64,000 nucleotides of DNA, from positions 864,501-928,500 of the forward strand of contig JACKEV010000006.1 of assembly GCA_020632795.1 (NCBI GenBank). The letters run 5' to 3'. Below are positions 48,802 through 57,451 of the stretch, piece by piece. The notes below the pieces were generated by a model. The model was not told the DNA's origin, made no database searches, and was given only the letters and a program-made list of their open reading frames with translations. The position numbers were made by a program, and so were the translations under genes. This DNA comes from Alphaproteobacteria bacterium. Its GTDB lineage: Bacteria > Myxococcota_A > UBA796 > CAJQPC01. Position 1 is the stretch's first letter; every line of letters starts with the position of its first letter.

Positions 48802-50225
48802 AGCGCCTCGTACTGGCGCGCGGCGCGGTCCCAGCTCCAGTCCGCCCGCATGCCGTTCTCCCGAACCTGAGCGAAGGCCTCCGGGTAGTCCCACCAGGTC
48901 CGCAGAGCCCAGAAGAGCGCCTCCTGCAGCCCCTCCGGCCGCGCGTACCGCCAGCCGGTGCCCTGCCCCGTCGCCGGGCTCCACGGCGTGACCGTGTCCA
49001 CCAGGCCGCCCACCGAGCGCACCACCGGCACCGCGCCGTAGCGCATACCGTAGAGCTGGGTCAGGCCGCAGGGCTCGAACCGTGAGGGCACCAGGATGAA
49101 GTCCGCACCCGCGTAGATCCGGCGGGACAGCGGCACGTCGAAGCCGATCTCGGCGTGGACCCGGTGGGGGTGCCGCGCGGCGAGTTGGCGGAAGGCCGCC
49201 TCCAGGTTCGGCGCGCCGCTGCCCAGCACCACGAGCTGGATGTCCTGTCGGAGCAGCCAGGGAGCCACCTCCAGGACGCTGTCCAGGCCCTTCTGGGCGT
49301 CCATCCGGGAGATGATGGCCAGCAGCGGCACCTCCGGGCGCACCGGCAGGCCCAGCTCAGCCTGGAGCGCCGCCTTGCAGGCCCCCTTGCCCGCCACGTC
49401 GTCCCAGCGGTAGGGCGCCGCCAGCGCGGCGTCGGTCTCCGGATTCCAGTCCTCGACGTCGATGCCGTTGAGGATGCCCTGGAGCGGGACGCGGCGGAAG
49501 AGCCCGTCCAGCCCGAACCCGCCCGCCCTGGAGCGCAGCTCCTCGGCGAAGGTGGGGCTCACGGCGGTCACGACGTCCGCGGTGACCAGCCCGGCCTTCA
49601 GGAGCCCCAGGTCGCCATCCCAGTCCACCGCGCCTCGCCAGCGCGGGGCCAGGTCCAACCCGCCGAACTCCGCGCCGGGGTAGCGACCCTGGTGGGCGGC
49701 GTTGTGCACCGTGAACACCGCGCGGGCACCCCGATAGACCCCCACCGCCTGGTACGCGGCCCGCAGGTTGACGCAGGCCAGCGCCGCCGGCCAGTCGTGG
49801 GCATGCAGCACAATGTCCTCACCCAGCGGGCCCCCGCCGCCCAGGGGGACCGCCCGCGGGACCTCCAGCGCCCCGCGGCACATCAGGGCGAACCGGAAGA
49901 GGTTGTCCCCGAAGCCGCCGTGGGCGTCGCCGTACACCCCGCCCCCGCGGTGGAACGCGCTGTGTTGGAGCAGCACCACCGAGAGGTTCTCCGCCGCCTC
50001 ATGCACGGCGTAGCCCAGCTCATGGTGGATCCCGAACAGCCAGCTCCGCGTCCGCACGCCGCTGTCCCAGGCCAGGTGGTCGAGCGCCCGCCCATACGCC
50101 GGCAGGGTGACGACCACCTGGTGGCCCAGCCGCGCCAGCGCCTTGGGCAGCGCCCCGCAGACATCCGCGAGCCCCCCCACCTTGGCGTAGGGGGCGACCT
50201 CAGAGGAGACGAACAGGATCTTCAT
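48789..50225 (-). CDS. glgA: Glycogen synthase (ADP-glucose, GT5)
   Basis: 478 residues from the ATG at 50225. It transfers glucose from ADP-glucose to growing alpha-1,4-glucan. Signatures: KILFVSSEVAPYAKVGGLADV with the KxGGL motif near 15-20, VLHAHDWPAALA near 140, FTVHNAAHQG, ILNGIDVEDWNPETD near 254, ISRMDAQKGLD near 307, and SRFEPCGLTQLYGMRYG near 383. Length and domain order are standard. No other glg gene is adjacent. Its end overlaps the convergent sulfatase-like gene by 13 bases. Confidence 0.96.
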   Translation of the reverse strand: MKILFVSSEVAPYAKVGGLADVCGALPKALARLGHQVVVTLPAYGRALDHLAWDSGVRTRSWLFGIHHELGYAVHEAAENLSVVLLQHSAFHRGGGVYGDAHGGFGDNLFRFALMCRGALEVPRAVPLGGGGPLGEDIVLHAHDWPAALACVNLRAAYQAVGVYRGARAVFTVHNAAHQGRYPGAEFGGLDLAPRWRGAVDWDGDLGLLKAGLVTADVVTAVSPTFAEELRSRAGGFGLDGLFRRVPLQGILNGIDVEDWNPETDAALAAPYRWDDVAGKGACKAALQAELGLPVRPEVPLLAIISRMDAQKGLDSVLEVAPWLLRQDIQLVVLGSGAPNLEAAFRQLAARHPHRVHAEIGFDVPLSRRIYAGADFILVPSRFEPCGLTQLYGMRYGAVPVVRSVGGLVDTVTPWSPATGQGTGWRYARPEGLQEALFWALRTWWDYPEAFAQVRENGMRADWSWDRAARQYEALYRG

Positions 50226-50264
50226 GCGCCCGCGACTAACCTGACCCGGCACGCCGGGCTGCCG

Positions 50265-51479
50265 TCATTCGACGGTCACCTCGGCGTAGGCGTCGTCCTC
50301 CAGGCCGGGGCCGTACTGCTTCAGCTCGACGTCGAAGAACACGGTCGCGTAGTAGCGCGTGATCTCCTTGGTCAGGGACAGCGGGAACAGCCCCTCGTCG
50401 CACTCCTGCATCTCGGTGACCATCGCCTGGGGCAGCTCGGTGGCGTCGGGGCACCCGTCGGTGGCCAGCGCGACCATCGGACCGTAGACGATCGGGTTGA
50501 GGTCGTCCCGCCCCTCCAGCACGTCCGCCGCCAGCTCGCCCAGCTCCAGATCGCAGAGGTCGGAGAACACCAGGTGCCCGGCGCCGTGAATGGTGACCTG
50601 CTTGGCGTCGTCCATCGAGGGCAGCACCGCCGCGCCCACCATCTGCGCGTTCTGGTCCACCGTGCAGATGTCGTCGGCGGGATCCTCGGGGTCGCCGTCC
50701 TCGCCCTCGACGCAGTCACCCCGGAACGGGAGCTGGTCGCACGCGCCGGTCATCAGCAACGTCGGCATGCTCTCGGTGTGCGTGATCGGGTTGGCCATCG
50801 CGAGCACGGCCTTGACCCGGCCCGGCTCGTCCTCCGCGAACTCCGCGACCGACCCGCCGCCCGCCGAGTGCCCCATCACCCCGATGAGGCTGGTGTCGAT
50901 GGCCCCGTAGAGGAAGCTCTCGTCGTCGTCCACGATGTTGTCGACCCAGATCAGCGCGTCTTCGAGGTCCTCTATCGCGGGATCCTCACCGTCGATGGAC
51001 GCGAACAGCGCCTCCAGGTCGCAGCCGTCCAGCGCGGGGTCGAACAGGCAGGGCAGCACGTCGTTGAGCATGCGCCCGGGGTGGTCCACCGCGACGACCA
51101 CATAGCCCCGCGAGGCCAGGTGCCCGGCGAGGTCCAGGGACTGCCGCCGCATGCCCCCGAAGCCGTGGGAGAACAGCACGACGGGGTACGGGTCATCCGG
51201 GACCCGCAGCGGGGCGTCGCGCACCAGCCCCACGTTGACGCGCGGCAGGTCGACGTCCCCGACATGATCGGTGAACGACTCCGGGATGAAGGCCAGGAAC
51301 GAGGTGTTCTCGGTGGGCGAACCCTCGGTGGAGTCCGGCGCCGGGTAGAAGACCTCGAAGCGCTGGCCCCGAGCCTGGATCGTCTGGATGCCCACCGGCG
51401 CAGCGCGCGCGGCGGGGTCGCCAGGGAGGTCGATGGGCTCGGGCTTGGCCGAGCAGGCCAACAACAGCAGGGCGAGCAT
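50265..51479 (-). CDS. Lipoprotein alpha/beta hydrolase (PAF-acetylhydrolase/chlorophyllase-like)
   Basis: 404 residues. The signal is very short and uncharged (MLALLLLAC). GGAG lies five bases before the ATG. The hydrolase domain shows YPVVLFSHGFGGMRRQSLDLAGHLASRGYVVVAVDHPG near 100-135, the elbow GVMGHSAGGGSVAEFA near 205, and a late IHGAGHLVFSDLCD with the likely His near 300. Several Cys (six or more) suggest disulfides after export. An Asp/Glu-rich loop holds GACDQLPFRGDCVEGEDGDPEDPADD. Arrangement resembles platelet-activating-factor acetylhydrolase II-type or chlorophyllase-like lipases. Substrate unknown. TATCCT (minus strand, 51505-51510) may be its -10 box. Confidence 0.85.
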   Translation of the reverse strand: MLALLLLACSAKPEPIDLPGDPAARAAPVGIQTIQARGQRFEVFYPAPDSTEGSPTENTSFLAFIPESFTDHVGDVDLPRVNVGLVRDAPLRVPDDPYPVVLFSHGFGGMRRQSLDLAGHLASRGYVVVAVDHPGRMLNDVLPCLFDPALDGCDLEALFASIDGEDPAIEDLEDALIWVDNIVDDDESFLYGAIDTSLIGVMGHSAGGGSVAEFAEDEPGRVKAVLAMANPITHTESMPTLLMTGACDQLPFRGDCVEGEDGDPEDPADDICTVDQNAQMVGAAVLPSMDDAKQVTIHGAGHLVFSDLCDLELGELAADVLEGRDDLNPIVYGPMVALATDGCPDATELPQAMVTEMQECDEGLFPLSLTKEITRYYATVFFDVELKQYGPGLEDDAYAEVTVE

Positions 51480-51545
51480 CTGGACTCCAGGAGCGTCAGG
51501 GTCCAGGATATCGCGAGCGGGCCCCCTCGCCCATCCCGACCGCGC

Positions 51546-52253
51546 TCAGATGTCCGGGAGGTCGAGCTGGACGGGCCCCTCGCGGGGGTCGTCGGACTGC
51601 AGCTCCCGCAGATCGCGCAGCGTGGGCAGGTCGGAGAGGTCCTTGAGGCCGAAGACCTCCAGGAAGTGCGGCGTGGTGCCGTAGAGCAGCGGGCGCCCCA
51701 CATCGTCCCGCCGCCCCATGACCTGAAGCAGGTGCTTCTCCAGCAAGGAGCGCAGCATGCCGCCGCAGTCGACGCCGCGGATGTCCTCGACCTCCTGGCG
51801 GGTCACCGGCTGGCGGTAGGCCACGATGGCGAGGGTCTCCACCGCCGCCTTGGACAGGCGGAACGGCTTGCTGCCCCGCGCGGCGGCCACGTAGGGCGCG
51901 GCCTGGGCCACGGTGCGGAGCTGGAAGCCGTTGGCCACCTCGTAGAGGCGGATACCCGCGCCCCGGCGCAGGTAGGACTCCCGCAGAGCGGTGAGCGCGG
52001 CGCGGAGCTGATCCTTGTCGGGCTCGCCCAGCGCGCGATGGAGCGCTTCGAAGCTGATGGGCTCGCCCGCCGAGAACAGCACCGCCTCGATGGCGGCGCT
52101 GACGAACTCCCGCCGCGGCGGGATCAGCTCGCCGGAGAAGTCGACGACGACGTCGTCGTCCTCGCCCTCGGCCAGCGTGACCTCCTCGGGGGGAGCGGGA
52201 TCGGGCTTGAAGCCCGGCAGCAGCACCAGGGTGGGGCGGAACTCTTCGGCCAT
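51546..52253 (-). CDS. scpB: Segregation and condensation protein B
   Basis: 235 residues. A subunit of the SMC-ScpAB condensin that organises and segregates the chromosome. The core is two winged-helix domains: REFVSAAIEAVLFSAGEPISFEALHRAL near 50, GIRLYEVANGFQLRT near 100, AVETLAIVAYRQPVTRQEVEDIRGVD near 140, GRPLLYGTTPHFLEVFGLKDLSDLP near 190. A 45-residue acidic N-terminal extension is present. It begins six bases after scpA. Confidence 0.95.
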   Translation of the reverse strand: MAEEFRPTLVLLPGFKPDPAPPEEVTLAEGEDDDVVVDFSGELIPPRREFVSAAIEAVLFSAGEPISFEALHRALGEPDKDQLRAALTALRESYLRRGAGIRLYEVANGFQLRTVAQAAPYVAAARGSKPFRLSKAAVETLAIVAYRQPVTRQEVEDIRGVDCGGMLRSLLEKHLLQVMGRRDDVGRPLLYGTTPHFLEVFGLKDLSDLPTLRDLRELQSDDPREGPVQLDLPDI

Positions 52254-52259
52254 CGGGGG

Positions 52260-53051
52260 CTACCCCACGTTGCGCTGGGTGTCGAAGTCGTCGGGGAGCC
52301 GGGACAGGTCGGCCTCCTCGGCCGAGACCCGGGGCTCCAGCTCGATCTCATCCAGGTGGCCGCGCTGGCGGATGTCCACCATCTGGAAGCGCGCCATCTC
52401 CAGCACCGCCAGGAAGGTCAGGATGCGCTGGCTGCGGCTGGGGATCTCCAGGAAGATCTGCCGCAGCGTGGCGCCCTGCCACTGCTCGAGCTTCTCCAGG
52501 ACCCAGCGCACCCGCTCGGCCATGGAGTACTCCTCCAGCTCAACCTCGTGGACCGGGGGCTCCTCGGACATGCGGTCGAGGACGGCGTAGAACGCCTCCA
52601 GGAGCCCGAAGGCGTCGACCGTGGGGTCCAGGGGGCGCTCGTCGACACCCAGGGCCTGGAGCGGGCGAGCGAACTGCTCGCGGCCCAGCAGGGGGCGATC
52701 GATGAGGGCTTCGGACGCCTCCTTGTAGCGCTGGTACTCCAGCAGCCGGCGCGCGAGGGTCTCGCCGGGATCCTCCTCCTCCTCGTCATCGTCGAGGAGG
52801 GTGGGTCTCGGCAGGAGCTCACGGCTCTTGAGCTGGCAGAGCGTGGACGCCATCAAGAGGAAGTCACCAGCGACGTCGAGATCGAGCTGGGTCATCATGT
52901 CCAGATACCGTAGATACTCGGCCGTCACGTGCGCGATGGGGATGTCCCGGATGTCGATACCGTCTCGCCGGATCAGGTACAGCAACAGCTCAAGCGGTCC
53001 GTCGTAGACCTCGGTGTGGACGGCGTGATCGCTGGGCTGAAAGGCGTACAA
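52260..53051 (-). CDS. scpA: Segregation and condensation protein A (kleisin)
   Basis: 263 residues from a TTG at 53051; I see no in-frame ATG or GTG nearby, and the product begins with the family-typical VHTEVYDGPLELLLYLIRRDGIDIRDIPI. A kleisin: N-terminal SMC-binding helices (LLMASTLCQLKSRELLP), acidic linker, and a C-terminal winged helix (RILTFLAVLEMARFQMVDIRQ). It bridges the SMC heads and binds ScpB, encoded six bases downstream. A promoter candidate lies at 53163-53191. Confidence 0.93.
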   Translation of the reverse strand: MYAFQPSDHAVHTEVYDGPLELLLYLIRRDGIDIRDIPIAHVTAEYLRYLDMMTQLDLDVAGDFLLMASTLCQLKSRELLPRPTLLDDDEEEEDPGETLARRLLEYQRYKEASEALIDRPLLGREQFARPLQALGVDERPLDPTVDAFGLLEAFYAVLDRMSEEPPVHEVELEEYSMAERVRWVLEKLEQWQGATLRQIFLEIPSRSQRILTFLAVLEMARFQMVDIRQRGHLDEIELEPRVSAEEADLSRLPDDFDTQRNVG

Positions 53052-53162
53052 GGCTGGCGATGGGCTCGACTTCGGGTGCGCTTGGGAGGGAGAGGCGGCC
53101 GGGTTCTGGGGGGTGGGCGGTTGCGGGGAGAGTGCTGGGAAACCAGCGGGGGGAGGAAGGGC

Positions 53163-53191
53163 AGAATAGCCGACCCTTCAGGTGCGGACAA
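53163..53191 (-). promoter_or_regulatory. Candidate promoter of scpA-scpB
   Basis: Minus-strand TTGTCC (53186-53191), exactly 17 bases, TATTCT (53163-53168). The leader to the TTG start would be about 105 bases. The intergenic region 53052-53241 contains no other recognisable element; near 53090-53160 it is G-rich on the given strand. Confidence 0.5.
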
Positions 53192-53241
53192 GAAGTAGCT
53201 TGACGGTCGAATATGCTGGGCGGATGGGCCTGAACGCCCGT

Positions 53242-54084
53242 TCAGCGGGCGACGATCACGCCGATGTCCAGAGCACCCAGCAGGCGCTCGGTGACCCGCC
53301 CCAGGAAGAACCCGCCGAGCAGGCTGCGCCCGCGATACCCCAGCGCCAGCAGATCGTGCCCGGCCTCGGCGGTCAACACCGGCAGCGCCTCGTGGGGGAC
53401 GCCGTTCAGGCGGACCACGGTGGCCTCGACGCCGTGCTCGGTGAGGTGCGCCAGGGCCGCATCCGTGGGATCGAAGCCCTCGGCGCGGCGGCCGTCGGCC
53501 ACGTAGCAGACCCGCACCGGGCACCCGATGAACACCGCGAGCTTGCGGGTGACCCGCAGCGCCACCTGGGCACCGTCGGAGCCGTCGTAGCCGATGGTGA
53601 TCCCGGAGAACGACAGCGGGCTGCGGGGGGTGATGAGCACGGTGGTCGGGGCGCGCCGCACCAGCCGCTCGAGGTTGCCGCCCCCCTGCCCCGGGTACGC
53701 CAGCTCGGTCTCCCCGCGCCCGCCCACGACGATCAGATCGGCGGTGCCAGCGTGGTGGGCGAGCCGATCGACGACCGCGCCGGTCTCCAGCACGGTGCGG
53801 ACCTCGACCCCGGCCGCCGCGCAGCGCTCGGCGAACGCCCCGAGCAGGCGCTCGCCCCGCGCGCGGTAGGACGCCTCGACCTTCTTGGGGACGACCACCG
53901 GCTCCCAGCCCAGCATGCCCGCGAGATCCTTGACCAGGCTGCCGGTGAGCTGGGTCACGTTGACCACATGCACGCCGACGAGCCGGACGGTCTGGGGGCT
54001 GCAGGACGCCAGCTTGAGCGCGGTCTCCACGGCCGCCTGCGCCCAGGGCGACTCGTCCAGGGCGACGAGGATGGTCAACTCCAT
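53242..54084 (-). CDS. Universal stress protein with two UspA domains
   Basis: 280 residues made of two UspA domains: 1-145 (TILVALDESPWAQAAVETAL, DLIVVGGRGE) and 155-280 (ITIGYDGSDGAQVALRVTRKLA, LLALGYRGRSLLGGFFLGRVTERLL). The second domain has the G-x2-G-x9-G loop that often binds ATP; the first keeps only part of it. Such proteins are cytoplasmic and linked to stress survival. It is divergent from the lipoprotein gene at 54154, 69 bases away. Confidence 0.9.
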   Translation of the reverse strand: MELTILVALDESPWAQAAVETALKLASCSPQTVRLVGVHVVNVTQLTGSLVKDLAGMLGWEPVVVPKKVEASYRARGERLLGAFAERCAAAGVEVRTVLETGAVVDRLAHHAGTADLIVVGGRGETELAYPGQGGGNLERLVRRAPTTVLITPRSPLSFSGITIGYDGSDGAQVALRVTRKLAVFIGCPVRVCYVADGRRAEGFDPTDAALAHLTEHGVEATVVRLNGVPHEALPVLTAEAGHDLLALGYRGRSLLGGFFLGRVTERLLGALDIGVIVAR

Positions 54085-54100
54085 GGCTTCATCCTAACCC

Positions 54101-54129
54101 TTGAGCCAACTGCCGCGCTGGCATATCCT
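54101..54129 (+). promoter_or_regulatory. Promoter of the lipoprotein gene at 54154
   Basis: TTGAGC (54101-54106), 17 bases, TATCCT (54124-54129). The start site would lie near 54136, leaving about 18 bases of leader with GGAG six bases before the ATG. The boxes closely match those of the two MopE genes. Confidence 0.58.
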
Positions 54130-54153
54130 CCCAGCCCACGCCACGGAGACCCC

Positions 54154-54666
54154 ATGCCGACACCCCTGCTGCTGCTGGCCGCGCTGAGCGTCGGCTGCGC
54201 CCCCCGGACCTTCCCCGAGGACAGCCTCCCCGAGCACGAGGAGCGCCCGGTCATCGGGACCTTCAACGCGGACTTCGACACCGTGTGGGAGGCCACGCTC
54301 CAGGTCATGGGCGACATGGCGCCGCTGGACGACATCTCGAAGTCCGACGGGTTGATCACGACCTCCTGGGTCACCGGCTTCTCGGACTACATCTACAAGG
54401 CCTACGGCGGCACCCGCATCCCCGAGCCGGTGCGCTGGCGCATGGACGTGACGCTCAACAGCAACGGCGGCCGCACCGACGTCCGCGTGATCGGGCACGA
54501 GCAGGTCGAGAAGGACATGATCTCCGCCAACCTGGAGTTCACCGGCGCGATCTACGACTGGATCGATGTCCCCTCCAGCACCGCGCGGGAGCGTGACCTG
54601 CTCGAGGACATCCTGAGCATGCTCGAGCGGCCGCGCGCGCCGGCCGACTACGACTACGCCCAGTGA
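54154..54666 (+). CDS. Lipoprotein, BamC/NlpB-like
   Basis: 170 residues from the ATG at 54154 with GGAG ahead. Lipobox SVGC near residue 15. The mature domain reads FNADFDTVWEATLQVMGDM, ISKSDGLITTSWVTGFSDYIY, WRMDVTLNSNGGRTDVRVIGHEQVEK. The Trp-then-helix followed by SDG-x-IxTxW is the pattern of BamC-type lipoprotein domains, although in this phylum BamC itself is not universal. It is coupled to the next gene by GTGA. Confidence 0.78.
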   Translation: MPTPLLLLAALSVGCAPRTFPEDSLPEHEERPVIGTFNADFDTVWEATLQVMGDMAPLDDISKSDGLITTSWVTGFSDYIYKAYGGTRIPEPVRWRMDVTLNSNGGRTDVRVIGHEQVEKDMISANLEFTGAIYDWIDVPSSTARERDLLEDILSMLERPRAPADYDYAQ

Positions 54667-55406
54667 GCGCAGGCGCGCCGGCCTGGCCCCGTCTCGCGGC
54701 GGCCCAGGTCGCCGCGCTGGGGCTGACGGCGCTGATCGCCTGGACCCTGCGCCCCGCCGAGGGGCCCCCTCCCCCGCCCGCCCCTGAGGTCGTGGCCGCC
54801 GCGCTGCCCGTCCTTGCCGCCCGCGCCGAAACGACCGAGCGTACCCTGGGCGCAGCCCTGCCTCCCCAGGCTGAGGCCTCGACGGCGGGCTTCGTTGCCC
54901 TGCAGGCCCAGGCCGCGGGCCTCTCGCTGGGAGACCTGGGCTGGAGCCTGCGGCCGCGCCAGGGGCCGCTCGTCCCGGTGGAGCTGCGCGTCACCGCGCG
55001 GGGGGACCCGCTCAACGTGCCTATCCTGGTCGACGGTCTGTTCCGGCAGAGCCGACCGGTGCTGGTCACCCGCCTGACCCTCCACCGGGAGTCGGACACG
55101 ACGGCCTGGCTCGGCCTCCAGGCGCGCTTCTTCCGCCCCACAGCGCCGGATCCGACCTGGCCCGAGGCGGCCGCCGCGCGGGCGTGGGGAGATCCCGGGC
55201 CGGACCTCGCGGAGGCCCTGGGCGAGGCCGCGCGCCTCGCGCTGCTGGACGCCTTCACCGCGCACCTGCCCCGGATGGAGGCGGCCTCCGCGGCCAACCG
55301 GAGGGCCGTCATGCGCGCGCTGCCCGCCGTCATCCGGGCGATCGACGCGGGCGAGCGGGTCGAGGCCACCCTGGAGCTGCGCGACGGCGCCCTGCTCGTC
55401 CGGTGA
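54663..55406 (+). CDS. Single-pass membrane protein of unknown function
   Basis: 247 residues from a GTG overlapping the previous stop. One membrane segment near 12-30 (LAAAQVAALGLTALIAWTL), then Pro-rich and Ala-rich stretches. A periplasmic domain follows (LVPVELRVTARGDPLNVPILVDGLFRQSRPVLVTRLTLHRE, about 100-140) whose layout recalls PilO/GspM-type ferredoxin-like domains, and a helical tail ends the protein. The PilO resemblance is weak. Operon with the BamC-like lipoprotein. Confidence 0.7.
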   Translation: MSAGAPAWPRLAAAQVAALGLTALIAWTLRPAEGPPPPPAPEVVAAALPVLAARAETTERTLGAALPPQAEASTAGFVALQAQAAGLSLGDLGWSLRPRQGPLVPVELRVTARGDPLNVPILVDGLFRQSRPVLVTRLTLHRESDTTAWLGLQARFFRPTAPDPTWPEAAAARAWGDPGPDLAEALGEAARLALLDAFTAHLPRMEAASAANRRAVMRALPAVIRAIDAGERVEATLELRDGALLVR

Positions 55407-55413
55407 GCCTCGG

Positions 55414-56952
55414 ATGGAACGGCCGAATACACTGCCCGGCATGTCCCGAACCGGCACCTCCGAGGAGCCGCCCCGCGCCCCCTGGCTCGGCTGGCTCGCC
55501 GCCTGCGCCCTCGCCGTGGGCTGGGGGCTGGGGCCCGCGCTGCCCGCGCTGCTGCGGGGCGAGCTGATCGGCCAGCCGTTCACCGACCTCTACCCGGCGG
55601 TCTGGGGGATGTGGTGGTTCGCCGGGGAGCAGCCCGGTCTGCCCACCTCCTGCGCGCTGCTCGGGGCGCCCGCGGGCATGCCGTTCTACTACTCCAGCCC
55701 CCTGCATGGGTGGGCCGCGTGGCCGCTGCTGCCGCTGCTGGGGCTGCCCGCGACCTGGAATGCCCTCGTCGTGGCCGCCCGGGTCGCCACGGTGCTCTGC
55801 GCCTACGGGGCGGCGCGGGCGTGGGGGCTGGCGCGCTCGGGGGCGCTGGTCGCCGCGGCGGTGTACGGCTGCGCGCCCTTCTTCCACGGCTACGCGGTGG
55901 AGGGCATCGTCGAGGGCACCGACGGCTGGACCCTCGCGCTGTGGCTGTGGGCGTTCGCCGCGCGGCGGCCGGTCGCGGGGGCGGTGGCGTTCGCGCTCAC
56001 GGTGCTGTCGAGCTGGTATCTGGCGGCGGTGGCGTGTGTGCTGGCCGTGTTCCTGGGGCCGCGCGGCTGGCTGACCATGGCCGGCGGCCTCGCGCTGAGC
56101 TTCCCCGCCCTGTGGGGCTTCCTGGGGGCGTTCCCCGGGCGGGAGCCCCTCGACCCGGCGATCCGGGCGGCGATGGGCACGCAGCTCGGCCTCTCTCCCC
56201 CAGGCCTCCTGGAGGGCCTCAACCCGTTCGCGAAGACGAGCTGGGTGGGCCTGGTGGCGCCGCTGCTGGCCCTGCGCGCGGTCAAGGCCGAGCTGCGGGC
56301 ACACCGGGTCGCGCTCGCGGCCCTGGCGGTCTGCGTGGTGCTCTCCTTCGGGGTGGGCTTCTGGTATGGGCTGCCGCCCCTCTCCGCGCTGCGCTTCCCC
56401 TACCGGTTCCACGCCGGCACGCTCGCGGTGCTGGCCCTGCTGGCCGGGCGGGGCGTCGCGGGGTGGCGCTTCGGAGGCGCCCTGTCCATCGTGATCGTGG
56501 CAGAGGGGCTCGCGCTCTCCCCCGTCGAGCCCGTGCTCCCGGGGGCCCCAGCCGCCGTCGACCCCATCTATGCGCACGCGCGGAAGGACGGCCTGCTCCT
56601 GGACATCCCCGGGCCGGTGGCGATGCCGCCGGGGCAGGTCAACGCCTCCCGCCCCCGGGCTCGGTGGTTCCTGTACGGGCAGACCGCCCACGGGCGCCCC
56701 AGCCCCTGGGTGCCGGACTTCAACAGCGTCGGGGTGGTGCCGTCTCCGACGCTGGACAGTGCCCGGGCCTTGGACCCCCTGGAGGGCCTGCCGGCGCCTG
56801 AGCACCTGGCGCTGCCGCCGGAGGTCCGCCAGGTGGTCGTGCACCGTCGCGAGCTGCGGGATCGGGCCCAGCTCGCCCACGATCTGCTGCTGGAGGCCGG
56901 CTTCGTGCTGGACGCCAAGGAGGACGGCCGGTGGCTGTACCTTCGGCCCTGA
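55414..56952 (+). CDS. Polytopic membrane protein, GT-C glycosyltransferase-like
   Basis: 512 residues from the ATG at 55414; an ATG at 55441 is as good, and TACACT eight bases before it hints at a leaderless start. About ten membrane segments fill residues 25-385. An early periplasmic loop holds TDLYPAVWGMWWF and a region typical of GT-C proteins (FYYSSPLHGWAAWPLLPLLG), and a late loop has SALRFPYRFHAGTLAVLALL. The last 130 residues are soluble (LLDIPGPVAMPPGQVNASRPRARW). Such proteins transfer sugars from lipid carriers. The catalytic Asp is not certain. It overlaps the first of five small membrane genes by 22 bases. Confidence 0.75.
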   Translation: MERPNTLPGMSRTGTSEEPPRAPWLGWLAACALAVGWGLGPALPALLRGELIGQPFTDLYPAVWGMWWFAGEQPGLPTSCALLGAPAGMPFYYSSPLHGWAAWPLLPLLGLPATWNALVVAARVATVLCAYGAARAWGLARSGALVAAAVYGCAPFFHGYAVEGIVEGTDGWTLALWLWAFAARRPVAGAVAFALTVLSSWYLAAVACVLAVFLGPRGWLTMAGGLALSFPALWGFLGAFPGREPLDPAIRAAMGTQLGLSPPGLLEGLNPFAKTSWVGLVAPLLALRAVKAELRAHRVALAALAVCVVLSFGVGFWYGLPPLSALRFPYRFHAGTLAVLALLAGRGVAGWRFGGALSIVIVAEGLALSPVEPVLPGAPAAVDPIYAHARKDGLLLDIPGPVAMPPGQVNASRPRARWFLYGQTAHGRPSPWVPDFNSVGVVPSPTLDSARALDPLEGLPAPEHLALPPEVRQVVVHRRELRDRAQLAHDLLLEAGFVLDAKEDGRWLYLRP

Positions 56953-57212
56953 GCGCGCTGGTGGCGATCGGGTTCGGCGCGGCGCTCGGGCTGCTGCTGG
57001 CCCTTGCGGGCCGGGGACAGCGCGCCGCGACGGACCCCGCGGCCCTCGTCGGGGTCGTCGTTCTGACGGCCGCGCTGGTGGGCGCAGCAGGGTCGCTCAC
57101 CGTGCCCGAGGCCCTTCCCGGACAGCCGCCGGAGGGCTGGATTCTGGCTGCGCCGGGGCCGGCGATCGCGCTGCTGGTGCTCGGGCTCGCCGGGCTGCGG
57201 CGCGACCGATGA
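56931..57212 (+). CDS. Small membrane protein, first of a NuoJ-K-L-M-N-like set
   Basis: 93 residues from a GTG with AAGGAGG seven bases ahead, inside the end of the previous gene; this strong site supports translation. Three hydrophobic segments: ALSALVAIGFGAALGLLLAL, LVGVVVLTAALVGAAGSL, PAIALLVLGLAGL. By position and size it stands where NuoJ would be in a complex I gene order, but the sequence itself is too short and simple to prove it. Overlaps the next gene by ATGA. Confidence 0.7.
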   Translation: MAVPSALSALVAIGFGAALGLLLALAGRGQRAATDPAALVGVVVLTAALVGAAGSLTVPEALPGQPPEGWILAAPGPAIALLVLGLAGLRRDR

Positions 57213-57451
57213 GCGCGCTCTCCCCTCACCTGGGCCTGCTGCTGGCGGTGCTCTGCTTCGCCGCCGGGGGTGCTTCGGCGGCGCTGGGGCGGCCTCGGGC
57301 CGTCTGGATCGCCTGGCTCGGGGCGGTGGTCGCGGCGGTCGCCCTGGACGTGTCGGACCCACTCGGTGCAAGGGTCCAGCTCGGTGTCGTGGCCGCGCTC
57401 CTCGGGCTGGCCTGGGCGGTGGTCGCCTCTCCTCCAGGCGACCCGACGTGA
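57209..57451 (+). CDS. NuoK-like small membrane protein without the conserved glutamates
   Basis: 80 residues, three membrane segments. It lines up along its length with NuoK: HLGLLLAVLCFAAGGASAAL matches the HGL-x-LA-x-x-LF-x-x-G-x-x-G start, RPRAVWIAWLG sits where RRN-x(3)-MLIGLE is found, and VQLGVVAALLGLAWAVV where AAAEASIGLAL is found. The two Glu that carry protons in NuoK are Gly/Leu here. Overlaps both neighbours by ATGA and GTGA. Assignment is by eye only. Confidence 0.65.
   Translation: MSALSPHLGLLLAVLCFAAGGASAALGRPRAVWIAWLGAVVAAVALDVSDPLGARVQLGVVAALLGLAWAVVASPPGDPT

Noticed and set aside
46687..48984. Open frame of about 765 codons opposite the sulfatase-like gene
   Set aside because: Antisense shadow with Gly/Gln/His/Arg-rich sequence; the plus-strand protein has clear membrane segments and a GDHG motif.
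49155..52913. Open frame of about 1250 codons on the plus strand opposite glgA, the lipoprotein hydrolase and scpAB
   Set aside because: It spans four well-identified genes on the other strand, has no recognisable domain and shows shadow-type composition.
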